Origin: JALHOM01 sp964615775
GTDB lineage: Bacteria; Patescibacteriota; Saccharimonadia; Saccharimonadales; 2-12-FULL-41-12
Length of the DNA stretch: 64,000 nt
Direction: 5' to 3'
Assembly (NCBI GenBank): GCA_964615775.1
Contig: CAZTQB010000004.1
Coordinates: 16,271-80,270 of the forward strand
Shown: one piece after another, positions 57,382 through 64,000 of the stretch
How the letters are laid out: each line of letters begins with the position of its first letter
Position numbering within the stretch: position 1 is the first letter of the stretch
Position numbers and translations under genes: made by a program
The notes under the pieces: generated by a model
Databases searched by the model: none
Told to the model about the DNA's origin: nothing
The model's input: the letters and a program-made list of their open reading frames with translations, nothing else

Positions 57382-58296
57382 TTAATCGTTTTTACGGTGG
57401 AACTGGTCGTGGATTTTCTTTAGGTGTGGGTCAGTTATGTGGGTGTAGATTTGAGTAGTTGAGATGTTACTATGACCAAGCATTGCCTGCACAGAGCGTA
57501 TGTCGGCTCCATTTACTAACAGATCAGTCGCAAAGCTGTGTCTTAGCGAATGTGGCGAAATATGCTTGGTAATACCAGCTAACAGTGCATACTTACTAAC
57601 CATCCGCTGGATACTTCGTGGTGTTAGGCGTAAATAATTACCAGAGAGATCTGGCTTTTTAATACCACTAAAGCGTATAAAAAGAGCCGGAGCCTTATCT
57701 TGTCTAGAGTCTAGGTATTTTTCTATCCATTCAGCTGCAGTGTCGCTAATAAAAACTGGTCGATCTTTCTGACCTTTACCTCTTACCATAAACTCACGAC
57801 GTTTTAGATTGATGTGATCTCGGTTGAGATTGGTTAGCTCGGATACACGCAGGCCGCTAGAGTATAGCAATTCTAAAATTGCTCGATCACGTAGGCCGGT
57901 TTTGTTAGATACAGGCGGTTGATTCAATAGTCTGGTCATCTCTTCGGTAGACATAAAGCTAACTTGTTTACGTTTGGTACGGGCTAGCTCAATCTTGTCG
58001 GGACTGATAGCTGGGATATCGCGTTTTACGCAGTACTTTAGAAAACTTCTAAGGGCTATCAGGTGATAATTGGTGGTAGACTTTTGTAGCTCATCGGAGT
58101 CGTAAGTACCGATTCGGTTTAGCCATAACCGCCATTTTCTAATTAGCTCTGGAGTAATATCTCTAACTTTTATCTCACCGGCGTAGTCGCTCAGTCTGAG
58201 TAGGTAATGATGGTAGTTGGCGATTGTTTTTTGCGAACGATTTTGCTCTATTTCTAAATATTCTAAAAAATCAACCAATGCTTTATCAAATTGCAT
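57382..58296 (-). CDS. xer: Tyrosine recombinase XerC/XerD-type
   Basis: This protein has 304 residues from the ATG at 58296. The N-terminal SAM-like domain (FLEYLEIEQNRSQKTIANYHHYL) is followed by the catalytic domain with all residues in order: Arg in SSGLRVSELTNL, Lys in GKGQKDRPV, His/Arg in PHSLRHSFATDLL, His in LGHSNISTTQIYTH and nucleophile Tyr. It would resolve chromosome dimers with FtsK. An in-frame GTG/ATG start further upstream is possible, but TACAAT 6 nt before this ATG favours it. No second Xer is seen here. Confidence 0.93.
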   Translation of the reverse strand: MQFDKALVDFLEYLEIEQNRSQKTIANYHHYLLRLSDYAGEIKVRDITPELIRKWRLWLNRIGTYDSDELQKSTTNYHLIALRSFLKYCVKRDIPAISPDKIELARTKRKQVSFMSTEEMTRLLNQPPVSNKTGLRDRAILELLYSSGLRVSELTNLNRDHINLKRREFMVRGKGQKDRPVFISDTAAEWIEKYLDSRQDKAPALFIRFSGIKKPDLSGNYLRLTPRSIQRMVSKYALLAGITKHISPHSLRHSFATDLLVNGADIRSVQAMLGHSNISTTQIYTHITDPHLKKIHDQFHRKND

Positions 58297-58302
58297 ACGT
58301 TT

Positions 58303-58308
58303 ATTGTA
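58303..58308 (-). promoter_or_regulatory. -10 box of predicted leaderless xer promoter
   Basis: On the minus strand TACAAT (complement of ATTGTA at 58303-58308) ends 6 nt before the ATG (complement of 58294-58296). No SD is present. Confidence 0.6.
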
Positions 58309-58352
58309 CAATGCCAGAGAGATATAGTGTAAAAAATCTGAAACCAATCTGT

Positions 58353-58358
58353 TATAAT
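58353..58358 (+). promoter_or_regulatory. -10 box for ndk
   Basis: TATAAT at 58353-58358, leader about 28 nt, SD GAAAGG before the ATG at 58394. A conventional leader in contrast to the divergent xer promoter. Confidence 0.6.
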
Positions 58359-58393
58359 AAGTTTATTCATAGCAATTAGAAAGGTATAAAAAA

Positions 58394-58894
58394 ATGGAAC
58401 AAACGTTAATAATTCTCAAACCCGATACAATTAAGCGTGGTTTTGTGGGTGAAATTCTGACTCGTTTTGAGCGAGCGGGTTTAAAAATTGTTGCTAGCAA
58501 AATGGTTCAGCCAACAGCAGAGCATTATTACCATCACTACGAAGATATAAGCAAAATGGTGTCTAGGCGTGGGCAAAAAGCTTTTGATGTGACGCTAAAA
58601 ATGATGCAAGATGGTCCAGTCATTGCTTTCGTGCTAGAAGGCGTAGAGGCGATTTCATTGGTGCGTAAAATGGTTGGCACTACCGAGCCAAAAGTAGCCT
58701 TACCCGGTACAATAAGAGGTGATTATGCTCATGTTAGCTTTGCTCATGCAGACAAAAAAAATATGGGTATACCAAATGTTATTCATGCTTCCGGCAACCA
58801 AGAAGAAGCAACTCAAGAGATTGCTCATTGGTTTAGTGCCGGTGAGATTTTTGACTATGAATCTGTTCACGACAAGTATACTCAATTAAAATAG
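58394..58894 (+). CDS. ndk: Nucleoside diphosphate kinase
   Basis: This 166-residue protein transfers gamma-phosphate between nucleoside di- and triphosphates. It begins EQTLIILKPDTIKRGFVGEIL (KPD loop), and has VSFAHADKKN and the catalytic PNVIHASGN with the phosphohistidine. It is longer than the common 130-150 residue form, with an insertion around the Kpn loop (SKMVSRRGQKAFDVTLKMM). SD GAAAGG. Its presence fits nucleotide interconversion on salvaged nucleotides. Confidence 0.95.
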   Translation: MEQTLIILKPDTIKRGFVGEILTRFERAGLKIVASKMVQPTAEHYYHHYEDISKMVSRRGQKAFDVTLKMMQDGPVIAFVLEGVEAISLVRKMVGTTEPKVALPGTIRGDYAHVSFAHADKKNMGIPNVIHASGNQEEATQEIAHWFSAGEIFDYESVHDKYTQLK

Positions 58895-58927
58895 TAGATT
58901 ATGAAGGGCTAAGGGTCCTTCATTTAT

Positions 58928-59003
58928 GGTCCGGTAGCTCAATGGATAGAGCAGCTCCGTCCTAAGGAGAAGGTTGTAGGTTCGACTCTTACCCGGATCA
59001 CCA
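58928..59003 (+). tRNA. tRNA-Arg (anticodon CCT)
   Basis: A 76-nt cloverleaf: acceptor GGTCCGG/CCGGATC (one G-T pair), D arm GCTC/GAGC, anticodon loop GTCCTAA with CCT reading AGG, T arm GTAGG/CTTAC with loop TTCGACT, discriminator A and encoded CCA (59001-59003). The outer anticodon-stem pair is a G-A mismatch. Confidence 0.93.
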
Positions 59004-59024
59004 ATTCTACATGCAAAACAACTT

Positions 59025-59040
59025 AAAGGCCCGGCCTTTT
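59025..59040 (+). terminator. Probable short terminator after tRNA-Arg
   Basis: AAAGGC (59025-59030) pairs with GCCTTT (59034-59039) over a CCG loop, followed by a T and ACAG. A short U-run weakens the call. Confidence 0.45.
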
Positions 59041-59140
59041 ACAGATATAAAATAAATTTATATTTTTTAAGGTAAGTCTTATGCTACATATAAAGGCTCG
59101 GGTAGCCGAATTAGGCTTATGTTTATGATAAGCTATACTT

Positions 59141-59683
59141 ATGGCCAAAAAACCAAAAAAATACTTCGAAGACCAGATGGATGGCGAGGGCCTACTTTAT
59201 ATGTTTCGCAAACACCCGGTAGTTATGCGTCGAGGACTTATTTATGCGATGTTAGCTATCTTGATTGGCACAATTCCTGCCTATATAAAGCCCGAATACA
59301 GCTATCTAATTGGTGGATTAATTGGTGGCTTTATTTTGGCTGGACTAGTTTTTATGCCGTGGTGGATTACCTGGAACTACAGTGTTTATCTAGTAACTGA
59401 TCAGCGCTTGATCCAGATTACACAAAAAGGATTTTGGAACAAAAGTGTAGTCGATATCGGTCTTAATCAGATACAGATGGTAAATTATGAAATTTCTGGT
59501 CTAGAGCAAACTCTACTCGGATTTGGTACAATAAATATACAAACTTTTGTTGGTGATTTGGTGATTCACGATATTCATAATCCAGCCAAAACCCAGAAAA
59601 AGTTATTAGCAATTTTGCGAGATCGGGGCTTTTTGAATGCAAGCTCTGCTCCAGGCAATCAATATTATCAAGATGAAGAATAA
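59141..59683 (+). CDS. PH-domain (bPH2) membrane protein
   Basis: This 180-residue protein has two membrane helices (about 31-49 and 55-80) followed by a bacterial PH (bPH2/YdbS-type) domain: YSVYLVTDQRLIQITQKGFWNKSVVDIGLNQIQ in two runs, then GLEQTLLGFGTINI. Function in such proteins is unknown, possibly membrane stress or wall-related. A -10-like TATGAT or TATACT lies just upstream of the ATG. Its end overlaps the next gene by 11 nt. Confidence 0.88.
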   Translation: MAKKPKKYFEDQMDGEGLLYMFRKHPVVMRRGLIYAMLAILIGTIPAYIKPEYSYLIGGLIGGFILAGLVFMPWWITWNYSVYLVTDQRLIQITQKGFWNKSVVDIGLNQIQMVNYEISGLEQTLLGFGTINIQTFVGDLVIHDIHNPAKTQKKLLAILRDRGFLNASSAPGNQYYQDEE

Positions 59684-60710
59684 ATTAAAGAGAATATATC
59701 CACGAAAGAGGCAGCCTAAAGTCAGTACTGACGCTAGAGTGACTAATGACACAGTTGCTTTGCACAGGGAAGAAGTTTTAAAGGGTGCCAGAAAGTACAT
59801 TTACCCACTACAGCATGCCAAACACAAGTTAGTTGGTATATCTATAACCATATTTTTGGTAGCTTTGATGGGATTTTTTAGTTACTGCATGGTGGTCCTG
59901 TATAAAACTAAGAATTATTCAGATTTTATCTATAAAGTTACTAAAATCGTTCCATTCCCGATAGCTAGGATTGGTTCAGATTTTGTACCATATGAGAATT
60001 ATTTGTTTGAGATAAATCACTATAAGCATTACTATCAAACCCAGCAACAGCTAGACTTTAATAGCGATGCTGGCAAAGCTCAGTTAGCCGAGTTCAAAAA
60101 GCGAGCTTTAGATAAAGTTATCGATGATGCTTATGTTAAGGAAATTGCCAAGCAGAATAACATTACGGTCACTGAATCAGACGTGGATGATGCTATCAGA
60201 GTAGTACGCGACCAAAATAGGCTAAGTGGTAATGACCAAGAACTAGCTAATATTCTGAGTGAATATTGGGGTTGGAATATGAAAGATTTTCGTCGCTCAC
60301 TCAAGACTCAGACTTTGAATCATAAAGTAGTATCGTACCTAGCTAAAGACACACACGATAAAGCCAATGTTGCTTACCAGCAGTTAAAAAATGGTAAAGA
60401 TTTTGCCACTCTAGCTAAAGAAGTCTCTGAAGATGCTGTTACTGCCCAGAACGGAGGAGAGTACGGTACTTTATTAGATAAGTCAAACCGTGATCTCTCA
60501 CCCAAAATAGCCGATGCAATCTTTAAGCTCAAGCCCGGAGAGTATTCAGATGTGATTGATACTGGATATGGACTCGAAATTGTAAAAGTCCTAGAAGTTA
60601 AGGGTAGCCAGGTTAGGGCGGCTCATATAGCTTTTAACTACAAAGACACGTCACAGTATCTGAATGATATTAAAGCTAAGCAAAAATCTCGTAGATACGT
60701 ATCATTTTAA
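59673..60710 (+). CDS. Membrane-anchored parvulin-type peptidyl-prolyl isomerase (SurA/PrsA-like)
   Basis: This protein has 345 residues from the ATG at 59673. A basic cytosolic N-terminus of about 45 residues is followed by one membrane helix (about 50-72), a SurA_N-type helical chaperone region (DKVIDDAYVKEIAKQNNITVTESDVDDAI, in two segments) and a parvulin domain (LKNGKDFATLAKEVSED, GGEYGTL, DAIFKLKPGEYSDVI, GYGLEIVKV). It would fold exported proteins, perhaps pilins and adhesins, outside the membrane. It overlaps the preceding gene by 11 nt; an upstream ATG is possible but would extend deep into it. Confidence 0.88.
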   Translation: MKNKLKRIYPRKRQPKVSTDARVTNDTVALHREEVLKGARKYIYPLQHAKHKLVGISITIFLVALMGFFSYCMVVLYKTKNYSDFIYKVTKIVPFPIARIGSDFVPYENYLFEINHYKHYYQTQQQLDFNSDAGKAQLAEFKKRALDKVIDDAYVKEIAKQNNITVTESDVDDAIRVVRDQNRLSGNDQELANILSEYWGWNMKDFRRSLKTQTLNHKVVSYLAKDTHDKANVAYQQLKNGKDFATLAKEVSEDAVTAQNGGEYGTLLDKSNRDLSPKIADAIFKLKPGEYSDVIDTGYGLEIVKVLEVKGSQVRAAHIAFNYKDTSQYLNDIKAKQKSRRYVSF

Positions 60711-60738
60711 AATTGTTGTTTTTTATCATATGCATTGT

Positions 60739-60744
60739 TATAAT
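60739..60744 (+). promoter_or_regulatory. -10 box upstream of the 682-aa wall protein gene
   Basis: TATAAT at 60739-60744 (TTG before it). The leader to the ATG at 60777 is about 26 nt, A-rich with AAAGAAAAA. Confidence 0.55.
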
Positions 60745-60776
60745 TTGTAAATGTAAGATACTAAAAGAAAAATCAA

Positions 60777-62825
60777 ATGATAAAAACAAAAAAACAGGGG
60801 TCAAAAGTCTCTCAGTCGCAGTATCTTAAGGACCAGATTGTCCATTATTACCTTCTGGAAGCTATTGTTTTGGCTCCAAAACCAGCTAAAAGTAGCGTAA
60901 AAATAAAGGTTAATCCCCCCAAGCCTACTCATAGAGCTTCTAAACCTACTAAAGATCTTGAGAGTTTTGAAGATTTACCTGAACCCAATTATCCAGATAC
61001 TGATTTAGAGAAGCCTAAAAGTCAGTCATATGTAGATGTCAAAAATGATAAAGTCATAGATAAAGACCTAGAGGACATTAAGAAAGTACTTGGGTTAACC
61101 CCTAAGGTACCTTATTCACAAGAAGTTGAAGAAAGTAGGTCTGAGCAACACAAAAAGAGATCATTTAGCTACAAAAAATGGGCAATAGCCTGTGTCGGGT
61201 TGGTTTTATTAGTTGTGCTAGTTCAGTTATTATACCCAAAAGATAGGACATTGCCTTTTGCTAGGCTGCAATCTGCTGGCTATCAGGGTTTTGCTAACAA
61301 GCAAGAAGTTTTAGGTTCGTTTGATAATTTTAATGATCGTATAGTTACCATTCACACCCATACCAAAGCCCTAACAACTTCATATAAAGACCTTGGTGTG
61401 ACAATAGACCCAAACCAAACTACTAATCATATGACAGAATATGATCTAAAGTCACGACTGATACCATTCTCGATACTATTTAAAGGTAATAAAACGTACT
61501 ATGTAGATCGTTCTATAGATGAATCACGGCTTGGTTTATACGTAAAAGACGTAGTAGCTCAAGCTAGTAAGCAGCCAGTCGATGCGGTGGTGAGCAAGAA
61601 TGGTACGCTTCTTAGTACAACAGAGTCGGAGGATGGTTATCGTTACGAAACCGAAGCCCTTCGTACTCAAATTTTACGTTCAGATCTGTCCAATAAAGGT
61701 CAAATTATATTTGCTCCAACAGTACTTCGGCCAAGTTTATCGTCGCAAACTGCCAAAGAAGCTATTAATAAAATGCAGAAGAGGATCAATACATCACTTA
61801 CTATTAATGCCGACGGCAAGAGTTACGTAGCTGGACCAGAAGTGATAGCATCTTGGGTAACTATTAAACTCTTACCAGAACAGCAAAATATCGATATTGG
61901 CCTAGACAAACAAGCTATTGCTGGTACGCTAGGTGTCTTTTTTTCGCAAGTTGATAAAAACCAAGTTCCCAACAAAGTTACTTTGCTCAATGGAGCTTTA
62001 GCTGGACGTATAGAAGGTAGCAGTGGTCGCAAGATTGATAGAGATAATCTAATCAAACAAGTTTCAGAAGCTAGTAATCCTTCTGTTACTTCGCTGGAAG
62101 CAAATGTGGCAACTATTCCACAGACAGAGGTGACTGAACGACGTTACACAAAGGACAACCAAGGGCTGCAATCTATGATGGGTTACTGGACGTCTACTCA
62201 CAGGGGTGAATACAGTATAGATATTCGTTCTATTGACGACAGGATTTCAGCAAACTACAACGGATTTCGTATTCTACCGGCAGCTGGCTTTAATAAAATA
62301 TTTGTTGCAGCTCTAGTTTATGGCAAAATTAGCACTGGATCTAGCTCTTTGCAGACAACTGTTGGCGGTCAATCGGTGGAAACTTGTTTAAATAAGATGA
62401 TTCAAGCTGGCGACAACAACTGTACCAATTTATTAGGTGACTTAGTGGGCTGGAGTGCGGGTGATTCTAGCTTAAAAGATCAAGGTTTGAGCAGTACAAC
62501 TTTGTCGCTTAGCTCAAGTCTGACTTCGGCAACCGACAACTCAGTGTTTTTACAAAAAATTTACAATGGTAGCGTAATCTCAAGAAGCTATTCATCTTCA
62601 TTGCTATCTAAAATGCAAAATTCTGCAGGTCGTTCTGGTATACCAGCCGGCTCTAATGGTGCATCAGTGGCTAGTATGTCTGGCAGTTTTGGACGCATCA
62701 AGAATGATTCTGGTTTAGTTTATGCTCCAAGTAACAAGTATATTATAAGTGTTATGAGCGATGGGGCTAATGCAAACGATATTTCAGATTTAGCAAGCGA
62801 AGCTTATAAAATTTTTGCTCAATAA
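60777..62825 (+). CDS. Wall-associated protein with PG-binding region and nucleophile-less beta-lactamase fold
   Basis: This 682-residue protein has a polar, charged N-terminus of about 130 residues, one membrane helix (about 135-153), a middle region (about 190-440) resembling the peptidoglycan-binding domain found with VanW or L,D-transpeptidases, and a C-terminal beta-lactamase2-like domain from about 465. The SxxK position reads PAAGFNKIFVAAL, with G504 for Ser and K507 kept; the SDN box reads AGDNNCTNLL. It lacks the catalytic Ser, so it is probably a binding or scaffold protein at the wall. Compare the protein at 36824-37783. Confidence 0.75.
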   Translation: MIKTKKQGSKVSQSQYLKDQIVHYYLLEAIVLAPKPAKSSVKIKVNPPKPTHRASKPTKDLESFEDLPEPNYPDTDLEKPKSQSYVDVKNDKVIDKDLEDIKKVLGLTPKVPYSQEVEESRSEQHKKRSFSYKKWAIACVGLVLLVVLVQLLYPKDRTLPFARLQSAGYQGFANKQEVLGSFDNFNDRIVTIHTHTKALTTSYKDLGVTIDPNQTTNHMTEYDLKSRLIPFSILFKGNKTYYVDRSIDESRLGLYVKDVVAQASKQPVDAVVSKNGTLLSTTESEDGYRYETEALRTQILRSDLSNKGQIIFAPTVLRPSLSSQTAKEAINKMQKRINTSLTINADGKSYVAGPEVIASWVTIKLLPEQQNIDIGLDKQAIAGTLGVFFSQVDKNQVPNKVTLLNGALAGRIEGSSGRKIDRDNLIKQVSEASNPSVTSLEANVATIPQTEVTERRYTKDNQGLQSMMGYWTSTHRGEYSIDIRSIDDRISANYNGFRILPAAGFNKIFVAALVYGKISTGSSSLQTTVGGQSVETCLNKMIQAGDNNCTNLLGDLVGWSAGDSSLKDQGLSSTTLSLSSSLTSATDNSVFLQKIYNGSVISRSYSSSLLSKMQNSAGRSGIPAGSNGASVASMSGSFGRIKNDSGLVYAPSNKYIISVMSDGANANDISDLASEAYKIFAQ

Positions 62826-62873
62826 CCTAAACATGCATAGGTGCAAACTACTCGAGATAATTCCATTTTAGGG

Positions 62874-62879
62874 TATAAT
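62874..62879 (+). promoter_or_regulatory. -10 box for the DoxX-like gene
   Basis: TATAAT at 62874-62879. The leader of about 26 nt carries the strong SD AAGGAGGG before the ATG at 62913. Confidence 0.65.
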
Positions 62880-62912
62880 CAAAGCATAAGCCAAATAATT
62901 AAGGAGGGAACG

Positions 62913-63434
62913 ATGGCTACCAAAAGAAAAAATACAAAATCATGCTCATTCAATCGAGCTTGGATGGCTCTAGGCGTCACTAGGATTTTATTAGGGTTTA
63001 TATTCTTGTGGGCATTTTTTGACAAACTACTTGGTTGGGGCAAGGCAACTCCAGCTGGCAAAGCATGGGTAGATGGTATTTTGCCAACAACTGGCTATCT
63101 AAAAGGAGTTGAAAAAGCCGGGGGTCCATTTGCAGACTTCTTTGGCAGTTTTGCTAATAGTTCACTTTTTGCGTGGTTGTTTATGCTTGGTCTACTTTTC
63201 ATCGGTGTAGCTCTAATTTTGGGTGTTAGTCTTAGGTTGGCAGCCCTGTTTGGGATAGTTATGATGATTATGATGTGGATGTCGGCTTTGCCACTCAAAA
63301 CTAATCCAATTATTGATGATCACATAATCTACGCTGTCTTACTGTGGGTTATAGCTTTTGGCAAAACCTGCCTAAGTATTAATGACTGGTGGCGTTCGCT
63401 AGACGTAGTCAAAAATAACGCCTGGCTTAGATAA
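62913..63434 (+). CDS. DoxX-like membrane protein
   Basis: This protein has 173 residues from the ATG at 62913, preceded by a strong SD (AAGGAGGG), which settles the start against an in-frame ATG at 62841. About four membrane helices. The first helix region WMALGVTRILLGFIFLWAFFDKLLGWG and the later LFIGVALILGVSLRLAALFG follow the DoxX pattern. DoxX proteins are of unclear role (thiosulfate:quinone oxidoreductase subunits in archaea, redox-related in actinobacteria). No partner gene is seen here. Confidence 0.8.
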   Translation: MATKRKNTKSCSFNRAWMALGVTRILLGFIFLWAFFDKLLGWGKATPAGKAWVDGILPTTGYLKGVEKAGGPFADFFGSFANSSLFAWLFMLGLLFIGVALILGVSLRLAALFGIVMMIMMWMSALPLKTNPIIDDHIIYAVLLWVIAFGKTCLSINDWWRSLDVVKNNAWLR

Positions 63435-63448
63435 ACAAGTAGTTAAAT

Positions 63449-63493
63449 AATAAAATGGCCCTAGGTAAATATCCTAGGGCCATTTTATTTATA
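63449..63493 (+). terminator. Strong terminator between convergent genes
   Basis: A 17-bp perfect stem (63449-63465 and 63473-63489) with a 7-nt loop, core TGGCCCTAGG/CCTAGGGCCA, flanked by A-rich and T-rich sides, so it can work in both directions between the DoxX-like gene and the convergent minus-strand gene. Confidence 0.92.
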
Positions 63494-63558
63494 TCTCAAA
63501 GACCGAAATTCAGATTGGCGGGCCGTTACTTTGGCGGCATGGCACTATTTTGAGTGAT

Positions 63559-64000
63559 TTAAGCGGCGATGGGTATGTTACGGGCTAGATTATCAGGGTT
63601 AACACCGTACTTAGAAGCTAATTGCTTAATATGGTGCTGGTAGCCTCTCAGTAGACTTTCTGGCTGAATACCTGGCAAAACATTACGGGCAGTCTTGGCA
63701 ACGGCGTCTTGAATAGCACGAACGGCATTTTCGCTGAACTTACCGCTCTCCTTTAGTCGTTCAGCAGAAAGTCCCACCTCTAATGCTTGAGATAATTCCG
63801 GATCGTCCGCCTTAATCACAGTACCTGTCTTATGTTTGCCTATAGCTTTACTTAGTTCGGCGGCAAATACTTCTTTTATAGTCTGGTCACCAACTTTCAC
63901 TGACGCAAACTCAGGAAAGCTAACTAAATCTTTTGTAACGTAGAGTGTAGCTTCATAAAGGAGTTGACTACGTAGGTCATTAAAAGATGTACCCTCACCG
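63559..64000 (-). CDS. Unknown protein, C-terminal 147 residues (5' end outside window)
   Basis: The minus-strand frame is open to the window edge; a GTG at 63900 is probably internal, because coding-like sequence (FNDLRSQLLYEATLYVTKDL) continues upstream of it. The visible part is mostly helical with charged residues (EVFAAELSKAIGKHKTGTVI, SAERLKESGKFSENAVRAI). No signal peptide or membrane helix is visible in this part, and no family is recognised. It is convergent with the DoxX-like gene across a bidirectional terminator. Confidence 0.7.
   Translation of the reverse strand, partial: GEGTSFNDLRSQLLYEATLYVTKDLVSFPEFASVKVGDQTIKEVFAAELSKAIGKHKTGTVIKADDPELSQALEVGLSAERLKESGKFSENAVRAIQDAVAKTARNVLPGIQPESLLRGYQHHIKQLASKYGVNPDNLARNIPIAA

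Noticed and set aside
62841..62912. Upstream ATG for the DoxX-like gene
   Set aside because: The promoter -10 and strong SD lie inside this stretch and fit the ATG at 62913.
1..64000. Alternative genetic code with UGA as Gly
   Set aside because: TGA ends real genes in frame (mutM, the 36824 gene and others) at expected lengths.

Overview
The window looks like a chromosomal segment of a Candidatus Saccharibacteria (TM7) or closely related Patescibacteria/CPR bacterium. This assignment is inferred from gene content and protein style. The DNA is moderately AT-rich and genes are tightly packed, mostly on the + strand, often with ATGA overlaps. TGA acts as a normal stop (for example at the end of mutM), so the UGA=Gly code of Absconditabacteria/Gracilibacteria is excluded. 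There is a type IV pilus locus of Gram-positive style with no secretin visible, and many short membrane-anchored proteins of no recognised family. I saw no IS element, prophage, CRISPR array or rRNA. One tRNA gene (Arg, anticodon CCT) is present.

Layout. 1-8.3 kb: 3' end of groEL, a Ser-rich membrane protein ending in an LPHTG tail, a phosphoglucose/phosphomannose isomerase, argS, a HAD phosphatase, a VanY-type carboxypeptidase, oligoribonuclease and a YjbR-like protein. 8.3-18.8 kb: information processing, with dnaG-rpoD, a P-loop kinase, a polyprenyl synthase, polA, mutM-holA and rpsT, plus a small protein that may be DciA-like. 19-27.8 kb: a DHH-fold pseudoenzyme, truB, a degenerate CDP-alcohol phosphatidyltransferase, rpsO, pnp, a family-4 UDG and RNase J. 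27.9-37.8 kb: a large membrane protein, ftsK, rpsF-ssb-rpsR, efp, an unknown gene, tlyA, a PRTase-like protein and a beta-lactamase-fold pseudoenzyme. 37.8-40.5 kb: an ABC-2 exporter and ychF on the minus strand. 40.7-57.4 kb: secreted/adhesin proteins followed by pilM-N-O-(small protein)-B-T-C, pilA, pilD, three minor pilins and a PilX-like protein. 57.4-64 kb: a Xer recombinase, ndk, tRNA-Arg, a bPH2 protein, a parvulin foldase, a second beta-lactamase-fold pseudoenzyme with a peptidoglycan-binding region, a DoxX-like protein and the 3' part of an unknown minus-strand gene.

Together the genes cover replication and repair (DnaG, PolA, HolA, SSB, Fpg, UDG, FtsK, Xer), RNA turnover (RNase J, PNPase, Orn), translation (S6, S15, S18, S20, EF-P, ArgRS, TruB, TlyA, YchF) and a full host-contact pilus machine. 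Three patterns stand out. (1) About fifteen genes have a TATAAT-like -10 hexamer ending only 6-9 nt before the start codon and no Shine-Dalgarno sequence, which predicts leaderless mRNAs; other genes in the window have clear SD leaders. (2) Several enzymes have lost canonical metal ligands: all four Zn ligands of DnaG, the Fe-S cysteines of family-4 UDG, the tetracysteine motif of PilB and most metal ligands of the DHH protein. (3) Two exported serine-hydrolase-fold proteins lack the nucleophilic Ser. These are read directly from the sequence; their functional meaning is inference.
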